Shown here: positions 19,907-28,892 of the stretch, one piece after another
Layout of the letters: each line of letters starts with the position of its first letter
Position numbering within the stretch: position 1 is the first letter of the stretch
Assembly: GCA_963776505.1 (NCBI GenBank)
Contig: CAVZNH010000016.1
Location: forward strand, 1 to 64,000
Origin: JAMXLO01 sp963776505
Lineage (GTDB): Bacteria > Pseudomonadota > Alphaproteobacteria > Acetobacterales > Acetobacteraceae
DNA length: 64,000 nucleotides
Direction of reading: 5' to 3'
The notes under the pieces: model-generated
What the model was told of the DNA's origin: nothing
The model's input: only the letters and a program-made list of their open reading frames with translations
Database searches by the model: none
Translations under genes and position numbers: made by a program

Positions 19907-20719
19907 TCACACCGTGAACTGCTCGGCGATGATCCGCTCGGACAGGACGCGGTCCGGATCGAACAGCACGGTGATGCTGATCGAGCGGTCCTCGCTCACA
20001 GCGACCGAGATCACGTCGCGCACCTCGGTGAAGTCGGCGACGGCGGCGGTCGGACGCTTGTCCGCCTCCAGCACCTCGAACAGGACCTTGGCGGTAGTCG
20101 GCAGCAGCGCGCCGCGCCAGCGCCGCGGACGGAACGCCGAAATCGGGGTCAGCGGCAGCAGGTTCGCGGACAGCGGCACGATCGTCCCATGCGCTGACAG
20201 GTTATAGGCGGTCGATCCCGCCGGCGTGGAGATCAGAATGCCGTCGCACATCAGCTCCGGCAGCCGCACGCGCCCATCCACCGTGACGCGGATCTTCGAG
20301 GTCTGGCGCAACTGGCGCAGCAGCGACACTTCGTTGAAGGCCAGTGCTTCCGCCTCCGTGCCGTCAGCGCACACCGCGTGCATACGCAGCGGGTACAGCA
20401 CCGCCGCCTGCGCATGCGACAGGCGGCCGGGCAGATCATCTTCACCGAAGGTGTTCATCAGGAAGCCGACCGAGCCGCAGTTCATTCCGTAGACCGGGAT
20501 GTGCAGCGTCAGCACCCGGTGGATCGTCTCCAGCATAAAGCCGTCGCCGCCGAGAGCCACGACCACCGCGGCCTGCTCCAGCGGGCAGTCACCGTACATC
20601 GCCACCATCCGCTCGCGCGCCTCGTTCGCCAGCACGGTGGCGGAGGCGCAGAAGGCGATCCGCCCCGCGACGAACTCCCGCGGGCGAGCAACCTGCGCGA
20701 CGGGTTCGAGGTCGTTCAA
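19907..20719 (-). CDS. nadK: NAD kinase
   Basis: 270 residues. It phosphorylates NAD to NADP with ATP (or polyphosphate) in the cytoplasm. The GGDG motif is at residues 57-60 with the catalytic Asp at 59; NEVSLLR and the glycine-rich STPAGSTAYNLSAHG block follow, as does the C-terminal beta-sandwich. The start overlaps the stop of the upstream nitrilase gene (ATGA), so the two are translationally coupled. It is probably essential and is intact here. Confidence 0.92.
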   Translation of the reverse strand: MNDLEPVAQVARPREFVAGRIAFCASATVLANEARERMVAMYGDCPLEQAAVVVALGGDGFMLETIHRVLTLHIPVYGMNCGSVGFLMNTFGEDDLPGRLSHAQAAVLYPLRMHAVCADGTEAEALAFNEVSLLRQLRQTSKIRVTVDGRVRLPELMCDGILISTPAGSTAYNLSAHGTIVPLSANLLPLTPISAFRPRRWRGALLPTTAKVLFEVLEADKRPTAAVADFTEVRDVISVAVSEDRSISITVLFDPDRVLSERIIAEQFTV

Positions 20720-21552
20720 ACGCGCTTCCGGTGTTCGAGCACCGGCATATCACGACGCACGCGGGCGGTGACCTTGTGGTCGATCCGCGCGGTGGCCCAG
20801 CCGGTGCCGTCGGACACCTTGGCCGTCACATGGCCCCAGGGATCGACGATCATCGAGTGACCGTAAGTGAAGCGTGGCTCGCCCCTGCCCTCGAGGTGCT
20901 TGCCCCAGGTAGCAGGGGCGGCGAACCAGCACTGCGTCTCGATCGCACGCGAGCGGATCATCACCTCCCAGTGGTCCTTGCCGGTGGCGAGGGTGAATGC
21001 GGACGGCAGGAATATCACTTCGGCGCCCTGCTCGCGCAGCTTCCAGAACAGGTCGGGAAAGCGCAGGTCGTAGCAGATGGCGCAGCCGACCTTCACGCCG
21101 TCGGCCTCGTAGGTCACCACCTCGTCGCCGGCGCCGTAGGTGTTGCTTTCGCGATAACCAGTGCCGTCGGGGGCGACAATGTCGAACAGGTGCATTTTGC
21201 GATAGCGGGCGATCTCCTGGCCGTCGGGATCGAACACCACCGTGGTGTTGAACAGCTTCTCCGGTCCCTGCTCGATGATCGAGCCGCCATGCACGTGCAC
21301 GCGGGCGGTCCGCGCCGTTTCGCGCAGGAATTCGTATGCAGGGCCGCCTGGTTCGTTGGAGCCTTTCGCCGGCAGCAGTTCGGCGTTCGCGTTGCGTACG
21401 GTGCGGTCGCCGCCGAGGCTGTCCCAGACCTCGGGGAGGGAAACGAGATTGGGGCGATCGGCTTCCACGGCTTCGCCGATCAGGCGACGTGCCTGGGCAA
21501 TGTTCTCCGCCTTGTCGGCGCCTGGGTTCATCTGGACGACGCTGATGCGCAT
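20716..21552 (-). CDS. Carbon-nitrogen hydrolase (nitrilase superfamily, Nit/omega-amidase type)
   Basis: 278 residues with the Glu-Lys-Cys triad E41 (SLPEVWDSL), K119 (YRKMHLFD) and C160 (CAICYDLRFP). Length and the LRFPDLFWKLREQGAEVIFLPSAF block fit the Nit1/Nit2 branch, whose members hydrolyse deaminated glutathione or alpha-keto acid amides, a metabolite-repair role. Substrate is inferred from the family only. It is the first gene of a two-gene operon with nadK. The upstream 110 bases contain a CCCGGG/CCCGGG stem and a TTCGGT/ACCGAA stem. Confidence 0.85.
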   Translation of the reverse strand: MRISVVQMNPGADKAENIAQARRLIGEAVEADRPNLVSLPEVWDSLGGDRTVRNANAELLPAKGSNEPGGPAYEFLRETARTARVHVHGGSIIEQGPEKLFNTTVVFDPDGQEIARYRKMHLFDIVAPDGTGYRESNTYGAGDEVVTYEADGVKVGCAICYDLRFPDLFWKLREQGAEVIFLPSAFTLATGKDHWEVMIRSRAIETQCWFAAPATWGKHLEGRGEPRFTYGHSMIVDPWGHVTAKVSDGTGWATARIDHKVTARVRRDMPVLEHRKRV

Positions 21553-21666
21553 CCGTGGGCTCCAATGAGTTAGTTCCCCGGGTCCAGGCCCGGGACTTCG
21601 GTCAGAAGAACCGAACCCTGAGGCAGACGCAACACCACCGGTCCCGTGGCCGAGGCGTGCCAGGAC

Positions 21667-22080
21667 TTATCGCGGCCAATCCACCCTTGGTTCGGTGCGT
21701 GCCCCGGTGGGTTTGCGATCATCGTCACGGCGGGTCACGCGCGGCAGCTCGCGTGGCTCCTTGTCCTCCAGCTCGTGCGAGGCGGGCGGGATCGGCGGCC
21801 GCGTCATCTCCGGCTGCGGCCTGCGTGGCACCGTCGGTTCCGGTGCATAGATCTCTTCGTAGTCGGCGGCATGCCCGGTCTCCGGCAGGCGCAACGCGAG
21901 GTGACGGATCTCACCCTGGATCTCGTCCAGTCGCGCCTCGATCACCTCCAGCCTGCTCTTTATGCCGATCACGCTGAACGGCATGAACAGGAATGCCAGC
22001 GCATAGAGCAGCGCCGGCACCAGCAGCACGATCGGAACCCACCAGGGAAGCCAGTCCGGCAGCGTGAACGGCAGGGTCAT
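21667..22080 (-). CDS. Conserved membrane-anchored protein with coiled-coil segment
   Basis: 137 residues from the ATG at 22080. A single N-terminal membrane helix (WWVPIVLLVPALLYALAFLFMPF) is followed by a short amphipathic segment (KSRLEVIEARLDEIQGEIRHLALRL) likely to form a coiled coil, then a Pro/Arg-rich disordered tail. The tail should face the cytoplasm or periplasm depending on orientation. I do not recognise a named family. The ORF can be extended upstream to 22275, but the extension lacks coding character. Confidence 0.65.
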   Translation of the reverse strand: MTLPFTLPDWLPWWVPIVLLVPALLYALAFLFMPFSVIGIKSRLEVIEARLDEIQGEIRHLALRLPETGHAADYEEIYAPEPTVPRRPQPEMTRPPIPPASHELEDKEPRELPRVTRRDDDRKPTGARTEPRVDWPR

Positions 22081-22223
22081 GCGGCGAACCTTAGCACTTT
22101 GGGCACGGCGCAATCCATGGTGGTGGTGGGTGCCTGGGCGCGGCGGACTGGACCATGCCGTCCCGAGTGTGATTTGACTTGCTCGATGATCGTCCGCCCA
22201 CTGGTCAGCCGGAGGAACAAGCA

Positions 22224-23231
22224 ATGGCCAACTTGGAAAAGCGGCGCGTCGGACGCACCGATCTGCGCGTGACATCGCTCGGTCTCGGCACCGCGACGAT
22301 GGGCGGCAGCCGGATTGCGTTGACCAACGAAGAACGCGTGAAGCTGGTCGATGCGGCGTGGAATGGCGGCGTGCGCTACGTCGATACCGCGCCGTTCTAT
22401 GGCGTCGGCGCGGCGGAGCGCGCTACCGGCGATGCGCTGCGCGACAAGCCGCGCGACGAGTGGGTGCTGTCGACCAAGGTGGGACGCCTGTTGCGGCCAC
22501 GCAGCGGCGGTGGGGGTGCCACTGACGGGCGACTGGCGCCGCTACCTTTCGAGGTGAAATACGACTATTCGTATGACGGCATCATGCGCTCGGTGGAGGA
22601 CAGCTATCAGCGGCTGGGACTCGCCAAGATCGACATCCTGTTCGTGCACGACATCGGCGTCTATCAGCACGGCGCGGAGGCAAATGCCGCGCACATGAAG
22701 GTGCTGCGCGAGAGCGGCTATCGCGCACTGGAGGAGTTGAAGCGCTCGGGCGTGATCAGCGCCTTCGGTCTCGGCGTGAACGAGAAGGAGGTGCTGATCG
22801 AGGTGCTCGGCTGGGGTGAGTGGGACGCGTTCCTGCTCGCTGGACGCTACACGCTGCTGGAACAGGGGCCGCTCGACGATCTGCTGCCGATGTGCGTGGC
22901 GCGCGGCACGTCGATCGTTGTCGGTGGGCCGTTGAACTCCGGCATCCTGGCGGGGCGCGACACGTGGAACTACGCCGCGGCGCCTGCCGACATCGTGGCA
23001 CGGGTGAATTCGATCCGCGCGGTGTGCGATGCGCACAAGGTGCCGCTGCCGGCGGCGGCACTGCAGTTTCCGCTGGCGCATCCCGCAGTGGCGGCGATCA
23101 TCCCAGGTCCGCGCGCGGCCGCGGAGTTCGAGGAGAATCTAAAGCTGCTGGCGATGAAGATCCCATCCGCGCTGTGGGCGGAATTGCGCGACAGGCAGTT
23201 GCTGCATCGGGAGGCGCCGACGCCGTCGTGA
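22224..23231 (+). CDS. Aldo/keto reductase (D-threo-aldose / L-fucose dehydrogenase type)
   Basis: 335 residues; a GGAGG ribosome site lies 8 bases before the ATG at 22224. The AKR tetrad is visible: D54 and Y59 (VDTAPFYG), K85 (VLSTKVGR) and H142 (FVHDIG). The GRTDLRVTSLGLGTATMGG start and the long central insert fit the subgroup of NAD(P)-dependent aldose 1-dehydrogenases such as D-threo-aldose dehydrogenase. It heads a three-gene operon with the TTC38-like and tautomerase genes. The natural substrate is not known. Confidence 0.85.
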   Translation: MANLEKRRVGRTDLRVTSLGLGTATMGGSRIALTNEERVKLVDAAWNGGVRYVDTAPFYGVGAAERATGDALRDKPRDEWVLSTKVGRLLRPRSGGGGATDGRLAPLPFEVKYDYSYDGIMRSVEDSYQRLGLAKIDILFVHDIGVYQHGAEANAAHMKVLRESGYRALEELKRSGVISAFGLGVNEKEVLIEVLGWGEWDAFLLAGRYTLLEQGPLDDLLPMCVARGTSIVVGGPLNSGILAGRDTWNYAAAPADIVARVNSIRAVCDAHKVPLPAAALQFPLAHPAVAAIIPGPRAAAEFEENLKLLAMKIPSALWAELRDRQLLHREAPTPS

Positions 23232-23250
23232 AAACAGAGGGGAGACCACG

Positions 23251-24573
23251 ATGATCAAGGACGCCCAGGGACAGGTCGTATCCGGAGCGACGGCACAGGC
23301 GGTGACGCTGTACGATCAGGCAGCGCGCGCGTTCAATCTTGGCTACGGCGACTCAGCCGGCCTGTTCGACGCGGCGCGTGAGGCGTCGCCTGATTTCGCG
23401 ATGGCGCATCTGGCGAAGGCCTGGTTGTTTGCGCTTGCCAACGATCCGATCATGCTAGGCCGCGCCCGCGCCGCGGTCCAGGATGCCGCACGACTGAAGA
23501 TGAATGAACGCGAACAGGGGCACTTCGCGGCACTCCAACAGGCTGTGGCGGGCGCACGGGGCGCGGCGGCTTCGGTGCTGGACCGCCATCTGATGCGCTA
23601 CCCGTTCGACCTCATTGCGCATCAGGCGGTGACGTTGCTCGACGGCTATCTTGGCCGTTTCCGCTGGGTGCGGGACCGATCAGCGCGCGCATTGCCGTTG
23701 TGGTCCAAGGATATGCCCGGTTATGCCGCCATGCTCGCGTTCCACGGTTTTGGGCTCGAGGAGGCGGGCGATTACTCCCGCGCCGAAGATGAGTCGCGCG
23801 CGGCGGCCGAACTGGAACCGCACAGCTTCTGGCCGCATCACACAGTGGCGCATGTGATGGAAATGACCGGGCGCCCAGAAGATGGTCTGGGCTGGATGAT
23901 CGCGCGCGAGCCGTTCTGGTCGGCGCCAGAGAACATCACCCAGGTTCATATCTGGTGGCACAAGTCGCTGTTCCATCTCGAGCTGGGACAATACGAAGCA
24001 GCGCTCGCGCTGTACGACGGACCCTTGTTGCACACGCTGCGGCCTTTGGCGCTCAATCTATGCAATGCCTCGGCGCTGCTGTGGCGGCTCGACACGCTTG
24101 GTTGCGACGTCTCCGAGCGGTGGCGCGATCTGCTGGCGCAGTGGGAGGGTCACGCCGACGGCAGGTGCCTCATGTTCGTCGATCTGCACGCGGCGATGGC
24201 CGAGTTGCGGTCCGGTCAGGAGGCGCTGGCAGAACGCCGCCTGGCGACGATGCGTGAAACGGCAGCGAGCGATGCCGAGGGCGCGTCGTGCTACCGCGAT
24301 GTTGGCATACCGCTGGTCGAGGGCCTGATGGCCTTCCATCGCGGTGCGTATGAGCAGGCGGTGGCTCTTCTACAGCCGGCGCGATTCGATCTATGGCGCA
24401 TTGGCGGCAGCAACGCGCAACGCGACATCGTCGATTGGACCCTGACCGAGTCGGCGGTGCGGGGCGGCCTGCGCGATGTCGCGCTGGCAATGGCATATGA
24501 GCGTCTCGGCGCCCGGCCGCGCAGCGCGGTGAACCAGAATTTCCTTCGACGCGCCGAAATGATCGCCGCATAA
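23251..24573 (+). CDS. TTC38-like tetratricopeptide repeat protein
   Basis: 440 residues, 19 bases after the aldo/keto reductase. The repeats are degenerate helical pairs. The stretch around PHSFWPHHTVAHVMEMTGR with WWHKSLFHLELGQYEAALALYD matches the tetratricopeptide repeat protein 38 family shared by bacteria and animals, whose function is unknown. No signal peptide or membrane span. Co-transcription with two small-molecule enzymes suggests a metabolic context, but nothing more can be said. Confidence 0.75.
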   Translation: MIKDAQGQVVSGATAQAVTLYDQAARAFNLGYGDSAGLFDAAREASPDFAMAHLAKAWLFALANDPIMLGRARAAVQDAARLKMNEREQGHFAALQQAVAGARGAAASVLDRHLMRYPFDLIAHQAVTLLDGYLGRFRWVRDRSARALPLWSKDMPGYAAMLAFHGFGLEEAGDYSRAEDESRAAAELEPHSFWPHHTVAHVMEMTGRPEDGLGWMIAREPFWSAPENITQVHIWWHKSLFHLELGQYEAALALYDGPLLHTLRPLALNLCNASALLWRLDTLGCDVSERWRDLLAQWEGHADGRCLMFVDLHAAMAELRSGQEALAERRLATMRETAASDAEGASCYRDVGIPLVEGLMAFHRGAYEQAVALLQPARFDLWRIGGSNAQRDIVDWTLTESAVRGGLRDVALAMAYERLGARPRSAVNQNFLRRAEMIAA

Positions 24574-24592
24574 GGCAAAGGGGAGAAGAGCA

Positions 24593-24778
24593 ATGCCGGA
24601 AGTCTATGTCCATGCCATCGAGGGCCGCTCAAAGGAGCAGAAGCGCGCACTGATCAAGGACATCACCGATGCGGTGGTGAAGAATTTCGGCGTCACCGCG
24701 GATGCCGTGCTGGTCGAGATCCTCGAAAGCTCGCGCGACAACAAGGCGAAGGGCGGCGTGCTGTTCAGCGAGCGCTGA
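24593..24778 (+). CDS. 4-oxalocrotonate tautomerase family protein
   Basis: 61 residues, the size of the single-domain tautomerases. After Met removal the N-terminus is Pro, the catalytic base of the family (PEVYVHAIEGRSKEQKRALI), and the helix-strand pattern fits. A GGGGAGAAG ribosome site precedes the ATG. The last 14 bases overlap the convergent hyfI stop region. Third gene of the aldo/keto reductase operon; the keto-enol substrate is unknown. Confidence 0.85.
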   Translation: MPEVYVHAIEGRSKEQKRALIKDITDAVVKNFGVTADAVLVEILESSRDNKAKGGVLFSER

Positions 24779-25268
24779 GCAGCGCCAGCAGCCCCTGAAG
24801 CAACTGCGTCGGTGTTGGCGGACAGCCGCGGATCACCAGATCGACAGGCACGACGTTGGCGACGGCACCGATGCAGGCTGGGCTGCCGGCGAATACGCCG
24901 CAGCCGGCGGCGCAGTCGCCAACGGCTACCACCCATTTCGGATCGGGGGTCGCGCGCCAGGTGCGCTCGAGGCCTTCGCGCATGTTGCGCGTCACCGGGC
25001 CGGTGACCATCAGGACGTCGGCATGGCGTGGTGACGCTACGAAGCGCAGGCCGAAGCGCTCCAGATCGTAGAACGCATTATTGAGCGCGTGGATTTCCAG
25101 CTCGCAGCCGTTGCAGGAGCCGGCATCCACCTCGCGTATCGCCAGGCTGCGTCCAAGTCGGCGCTGTGCCGCGCGGTCGAGGTCGGCGGCGAGCGCGGCG
25201 ATGTCTGGATCGTGGGGCACGGGTTCAGTGACGGGCGAACGCAGGCCTTGGAGGAGGGTTCTCAGCAT
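24765..25268 (-). CDS. hyfI: Hydrogenase-4-like small subunit HyfI (NuoB-like)
   Basis: 167 residues homologous to NuoB and the group 4 hydrogenase small subunit. The four-cysteine set for the N2-type [4Fe-4S] cluster is present: C52 and C55 (CNGCELE), C119 or C123 (GDCAAGCGVF) and C149 (RGCPPTP). It would sit in the peripheral arm next to HyfG on the cytoplasmic side. The ATG at 25268 is 25 bases after the hyfG stop. Last gene of the cluster. Confidence 0.88.
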   Translation of the reverse strand: MLRTLLQGLRSPVTEPVPHDPDIAALAADLDRAAQRRLGRSLAIREVDAGSCNGCELEIHALNNAFYDLERFGLRFVASPRHADVLMVTGPVTRNMREGLERTWRATPDPKWVVAVGDCAAGCGVFAGSPACIGAVANVVPVDLVIRGCPPTPTQLLQGLLALLSAR

Positions 25269-25293
25269 GGAGCGGGAGAGTTTGGTCGCGGTG

Positions 25294-26682
25294 TCATAGG
25301 TCGTGCCCCGAGTATGAGCAGTTGAACGACTTGTTGCAGAGTGGGAAGTCGGCGACGATGTTGCCCTCGATCGCCGCTTCCAGCAGTGGCCACTGAAACC
25401 ACGATGCGTCGCGCAGATGGCAGCGATCGATGTGTCCTGCCTTGTCGATCCGCAGCCATACCAGCACATCGCCGCGGAATGCTTCGACAAGCGCGATGCC
25501 CTCGCGCAGGCCGGTCGGTTCGACCGCGACGCGCACGTCGCCTTGCGGCAGTTGGTTGAGCATCTGTTCGATCAGCGACAGGCTCTGGTCGATCTCCTTG
25601 ATGCGGATCCACGCACGCGCGTTGACGTCGCCCTCGGTCAGAACAGGCACATCGAAGCGAAGCGCATCATACGGCGGGTAGGGGATTGACCGGCGCGCAT
25701 CGAAGGCACGTCCCGACGCGCGGCCGACATAGCCTCCGGCGCCGAAGCGGCGTGCGAGCTCGGCTGACAGTATGCCGGTGCCCACAGTGCGATCCTGTAG
25801 CGACGCGGTCTTGTCGTACAGCTCCACCAGCGCGGGAAAGCGCGCGCGTATCTGGTCGATCAGCGAGCGGATATCGGCGTCGCCCGCAAGATCCACCGCG
25901 ATGCCGCCGGGTACGATGCAGTCCATCATCAGGCGATGACCGAAACACCCAGCCGCGCAGCGCAGCACGCGCTCGCGCAGCATGCCGCAATGCGCCAGCA
26001 TGATGCTGAACGATGCATCGTTGCAGATGGCACCGAAATCGCCGAGGTGATTGGCGATGCGCTCCAGCTCCGCCATCACTCCACGCAGCCACACGGAACG
26101 CGGTGGAATTTCGATGCCGAGTGCCGATTCAACGGCCCGGGCGAAAGCGAGCGAGTAGGCAACCGTGCTGTCGCCCGAGGTGCGGGCGGCGAGGCGCGAT
26201 GCCTGCTCCAGTGTCGCGCCATGCATCAGATGGTCGATGCCCTTGTGCACGTAGCCGAGGCGCTGTTCGAGCCGAACCACCGTCTCGCCATCGGCAGTGA
26301 AGCGGAAATGGCCTGGCTCAATGATGCCCGCGTGAACCGGGCCGACGGGAATCTGATGCAGGCTTTCGCCTTCCACCGGCAGGAAAGGATAGGCAGTCGG
26401 ATTCGCACCATGATGGAGCCACGGTCGCGTGTCGGGGAGTCCGACCGGCTCAATGCCGAACAGGTCGCGTGCCGCGCGCTCCAGACGAATGGCGGGCGCG
26501 TGTTGCGCTCCGACCGACGGGTAGCGATTGTCCGGGCAGTCGAGGCTGAGCACGACAACACCGCTGTCCAGCACGGCCATGTGGACCCGGCCGGGCTCGC
26601 CCCAGAGGCTGAGCAGCGTCACTTCGCCGGCAGCGATGCATCGCGTCGCCTCCTGCCAGTACGCGATATCGACCATGGTCAT
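25294..26682 (-). CDS. hyfG: Hydrogenase-4-like large subunit HyfG without most Ni ligands (NuoCD-like)
   Basis: 462 residues. The N-terminal 30-kDa (NuoC-like) part and the 49-kDa (NuoD-like) part are fused, as in HyfG/HycE. VGPVHAGIIEPGHFRF is the conserved quinone-pocket loop. At the place where group 4 NiFe hydrogenases have RxCGxC this protein reads RTSGDSTVAYS, with both cysteines replaced by serine. The C-terminus reads CNKSFNCSYSGHDL in place of DPCxxC. A Ni-Fe centre therefore cannot be bound in the normal way. The protein fits the hydrogenase-related Ehr group between hydrogenases and complex I. Its ATG overlaps the hyfF stop (ATGA at 26679-26682). Reaction and electron donor are unknown. 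Confidence 0.88.
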   Translation of the reverse strand: MTMVDIAYWQEATRCIAAGEVTLLSLWGEPGRVHMAVLDSGVVVLSLDCPDNRYPSVGAQHAPAIRLERAARDLFGIEPVGLPDTRPWLHHGANPTAYPFLPVEGESLHQIPVGPVHAGIIEPGHFRFTADGETVVRLEQRLGYVHKGIDHLMHGATLEQASRLAARTSGDSTVAYSLAFARAVESALGIEIPPRSVWLRGVMAELERIANHLGDFGAICNDASFSIMLAHCGMLRERVLRCAAGCFGHRLMMDCIVPGGIAVDLAGDADIRSLIDQIRARFPALVELYDKTASLQDRTVGTGILSAELARRFGAGGYVGRASGRAFDARRSIPYPPYDALRFDVPVLTEGDVNARAWIRIKEIDQSLSLIEQMLNQLPQGDVRVAVEPTGLREGIALVEAFRGDVLVWLRIDKAGHIDRCHLRDASWFQWPLLEAAIEGNIVADFPLCNKSFNCSYSGHDL

Positions 26683-28110
26683 CCCAGCAATGCCGCGACG
26701 TGCTGGAACCACACGACCAGCGGGCTCGGCAGCCAGATGCCGGCGGTGAGAACGAGCGCGAGATGCGCGAACATCGGCACATAGGATGCGGTGACCGGTC
26801 CGGTTGGTCCGCGCGGTTCGCCGAATGCAACGGATGTCAGGCGCAGGAACAATGCACCGAACGACACCAAAAGACCGAACACGAACAGGATCGCCAGCAG
26901 CGGCTCGCGTGCGAAGGTGGAGCTGATGAGCAGGAATTCGCTGGTGAACACCCCGAACGGCGGCAGTCCGGCGATCGCGGCGACGCCAGCGATCAGGCCC
27001 CAGCCGAGCAGCGGATGCGTCACGGTCAGGCCACCCATGTCGGCGATGCGCTGTGTGCCTTTGACCTGGGCAATATGGCCAACCGAGAAGAAGATCGCCG
27101 ACTTGGTCAGGCTGTGCATGGTCATCTGCAACAGGCCGGCAAAGTTGCCGAGTGGACCGGCCATGCCGAAGGCGAACACAGTGATGCCCATGTGCTCGAT
27201 CGAGGAATAGGCGAACATGCGTTTGATGTCGCGGCGGCGATACAGCATGAAGGCAGCGAAGATCAGCGAGATCAGTCCGAGCGTGATCATCAGCGGACCT
27301 GGTGCGAGGGCGCCGGGATTGGCGGCAAGCAGCATCTTGAATCGCAGCAGCGCATAGAGTGCCACGTTCAGCAGCAGACCTGGAGAGCACGGCGGAGATC
27401 GGCGTGGGACCTTCGGCGTGTGCGTCGGGCAGCCACGCGTGCATCGGCGCGAGTCCGACCTTGGTGCCATAGCCGAGCAGCAGGAAGATGAAGGCGATGT
27501 TCAGCAGGGCCGGGTCGAAGTCGTGCGCTCTGGTGATCAGAACGGTCCAGACCATCGCGTCGATGCCCTCGCCGATCACGGGACGCGCGGCGAGATAGAC
27601 CAGGATGGTGCCGAACAGCGCGAGCGCTATGCCGACGCTGCCGAGGATGAAGTATTTCCAGGCGGCCTCGATCGCTTCGTGCGTGCGATAGATGCCGACC
27701 ATCACCACTGTGGTGAGTGTGGCCAGTTCGATCGCGACCCACATCAGGCCGATATTGTTGGCGAGCAGCGCCAGGTTCATGCCGAACAGCATGAGCTGGT
27801 ACATCGCATGGTAGAAGCGCAGGTAGTTGGGCGTCAGACGGCCGGTTTCTAGCTCGTGGCTTATGTAGCTGGCGCTGAATGCGCTGGTGGTGAGGCCGAC
27901 GAAGGTGTTGAGCAGAATGAAGACGACGTTCAGGTCATCGACTGCGAGGAACTGGCCGGGTGCGGGGCGATCGGCGAGGAGGAGCAGAGCGGCGAGGAAG
28001 GAGAGGGCGCTGGCGCCGATATTGATGCGCGCGGAGAGGCGGTAGTCGGAGATCAGCGACAGCGCGGCCGCGGACAGCAGCGGCACGAGGAGGACGAGGG
28101 ATTCCGTCAT
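26679..28110 (-). pseudogene. hyfF: Hydrogenase-4-like membrane subunit HyfF (antiporter-like), single frameshift
   Basis: Joined frames give about 477 residues of a polytopic Mrp antiporter/NuoN-like subunit, a candidate ion pump. Typical blocks are LMWVAIELATLTTVVMVGIYRT, LLLGYGTKVGLAPMHAWLPDAHAEGP and RRDIKRMFAYSSIEHMG. The frame changes near 27380: an extra base in CTCTCCAGGTCTG turns LSGLLLNVALYALLRF into unrelated residues, and a run-on frame then fuses by chance with hyfG. It starts at the ATG at 28110 after a G-rich palindromic spacer, and it stops in ATGA with hyfG. Whether the indel is real decides if the complex can work. Confidence 0.82.
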
Positions 28111-28115
28111 ATTCT

Positions 28116-28201
28116 GCCCCTCCCCTCGCGGGAGGGGGTTGGGGGGTGCTGCAATGAGGAAGCGCCCCCTCTCCCTAGCCCTCCCCCGCGAGGGGGGAGG
28201 G
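28116..28201. repeat. G/C-rich palindromic repeat in the hyfE-hyfF gap
   Basis: Two adjoining hairpin units: 28116-28149 (CCCCTCCCCTCGCGGGAGGG core) and 28163-28201 (CCCTCCCCCGCGAGGGGGG core). The core matches elements at 48306-48346 and 57000-57088. This is the only non-overlapping junction inside hyfB-C-E-F-G apart from the small gap before hyfI. It may lower or stabilise the downstream part of the transcript. Confidence 0.65.
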
Positions 28202-28226
28202 AATTTCGGTCGGTGCGCGCAGGCCT

Positions 28227-28892
28227 TCATCCCCGCTCCCCACGGAACTGATCGAGCACCTGCAGATCGACTGTGTCGAAGCGCTCGCGGATGCGGAACA
28301 GGAAGATGCCGATCACGATGAACGCGATCAGGATGGAGAACGCGACACTGATCTCGACCACCAGCGGCATGCCCTGCGCGCCGGTGGCAGCGAGGTTGAC
28401 GCCGTTCTCCAGCGACAGGAAGCCTGCCACCTGGCTGACTGCGTTGCGCCGCGTCACCATCATGAGCAGGCCGATCAGCACGACCGACAGCGCCAGTGCG
28501 ATGTCCTCGCGCGCGATCGGATCGGCGTGCGCGGTGACCGGCAGCATCACCATCAGCGACAGCGCCACCAGTGCGATGCCCGCGAGCATGGTGAGGCCGA
28601 TGCTCACCACGGTCTCGATCTCGCGGTGGATGCCGAGACGGAACACCATCCGGCGCAGCGCCATGGGAATGACGATGGCCTTGAAGCCGAGTGCGATGGC
28701 GGCGGTGATGTAGAGATGCGGCGCATGCTGAATGTGCGCCTGCCAGGCGACGGAGGCGGCCAGCACCAGCGCGTGCAGCGCGAGCATGTTGATCAGCGCA
28801 TAGAGCCGATCCTGGTACAACATGGCGAAACTTACCAGCACCAGGCCTCCGGCAAGCATATGCGCGACATCGAAGGCGAAGCCGTGCGTCAC
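28227..28892 (-). CDS. hyfE: Hydrogenase-4-like membrane subunit HyfE
   Basis: 221 residues with a GTG start at 28892 overlapping the hyfC stop (GTGA). It is almost entirely membrane helices. Blocks such as ALHALVLAASVAWQAH, FKAIVIPMALRRM and AVSQVAGFLSLENGVNLAA match HyfE, which corresponds to a NuoK-type subunit with extra helices; the Glu in SLENG is the usual membrane carboxylate. It sits between the quinone-side subunit HyfC and the antiporter subunits. The frame is intact. Confidence 0.85.
   Translation of the reverse strand: MTHGFAFDVAHMLAGGLVLVSFAMLYQDRLYALINMLALHALVLAASVAWQAHIQHAPHLYITAAIALGFKAIVIPMALRRMVFRLGIHREIETVVSIGLTMLAGIALVALSLMVMLPVTAHADPIAREDIALALSVVLIGLLMMVTRRNAVSQVAGFLSLENGVNLAATGAQGMPLVVEISVAFSILIAFIVIGIFLFRIRERFDTVDLQVLDQFRGERG

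Noticed and set aside
25294..26682. HyfG as an active NiFe hydrogenase
   Set aside because: Both N-terminal cysteines are Ser and the C-terminal CxxC is not present, so the metal centre cannot be bound in the usual way.
25294..28230. A 978-codon open frame that looks like a HyfF-HyfG fusion
   Set aside because: The middle (about 26683-27380) is out of frame with HyfF. A one-base shift lets the HyfF start run on into the hyfG frame; the two genes are separate and overlap by ATGA.
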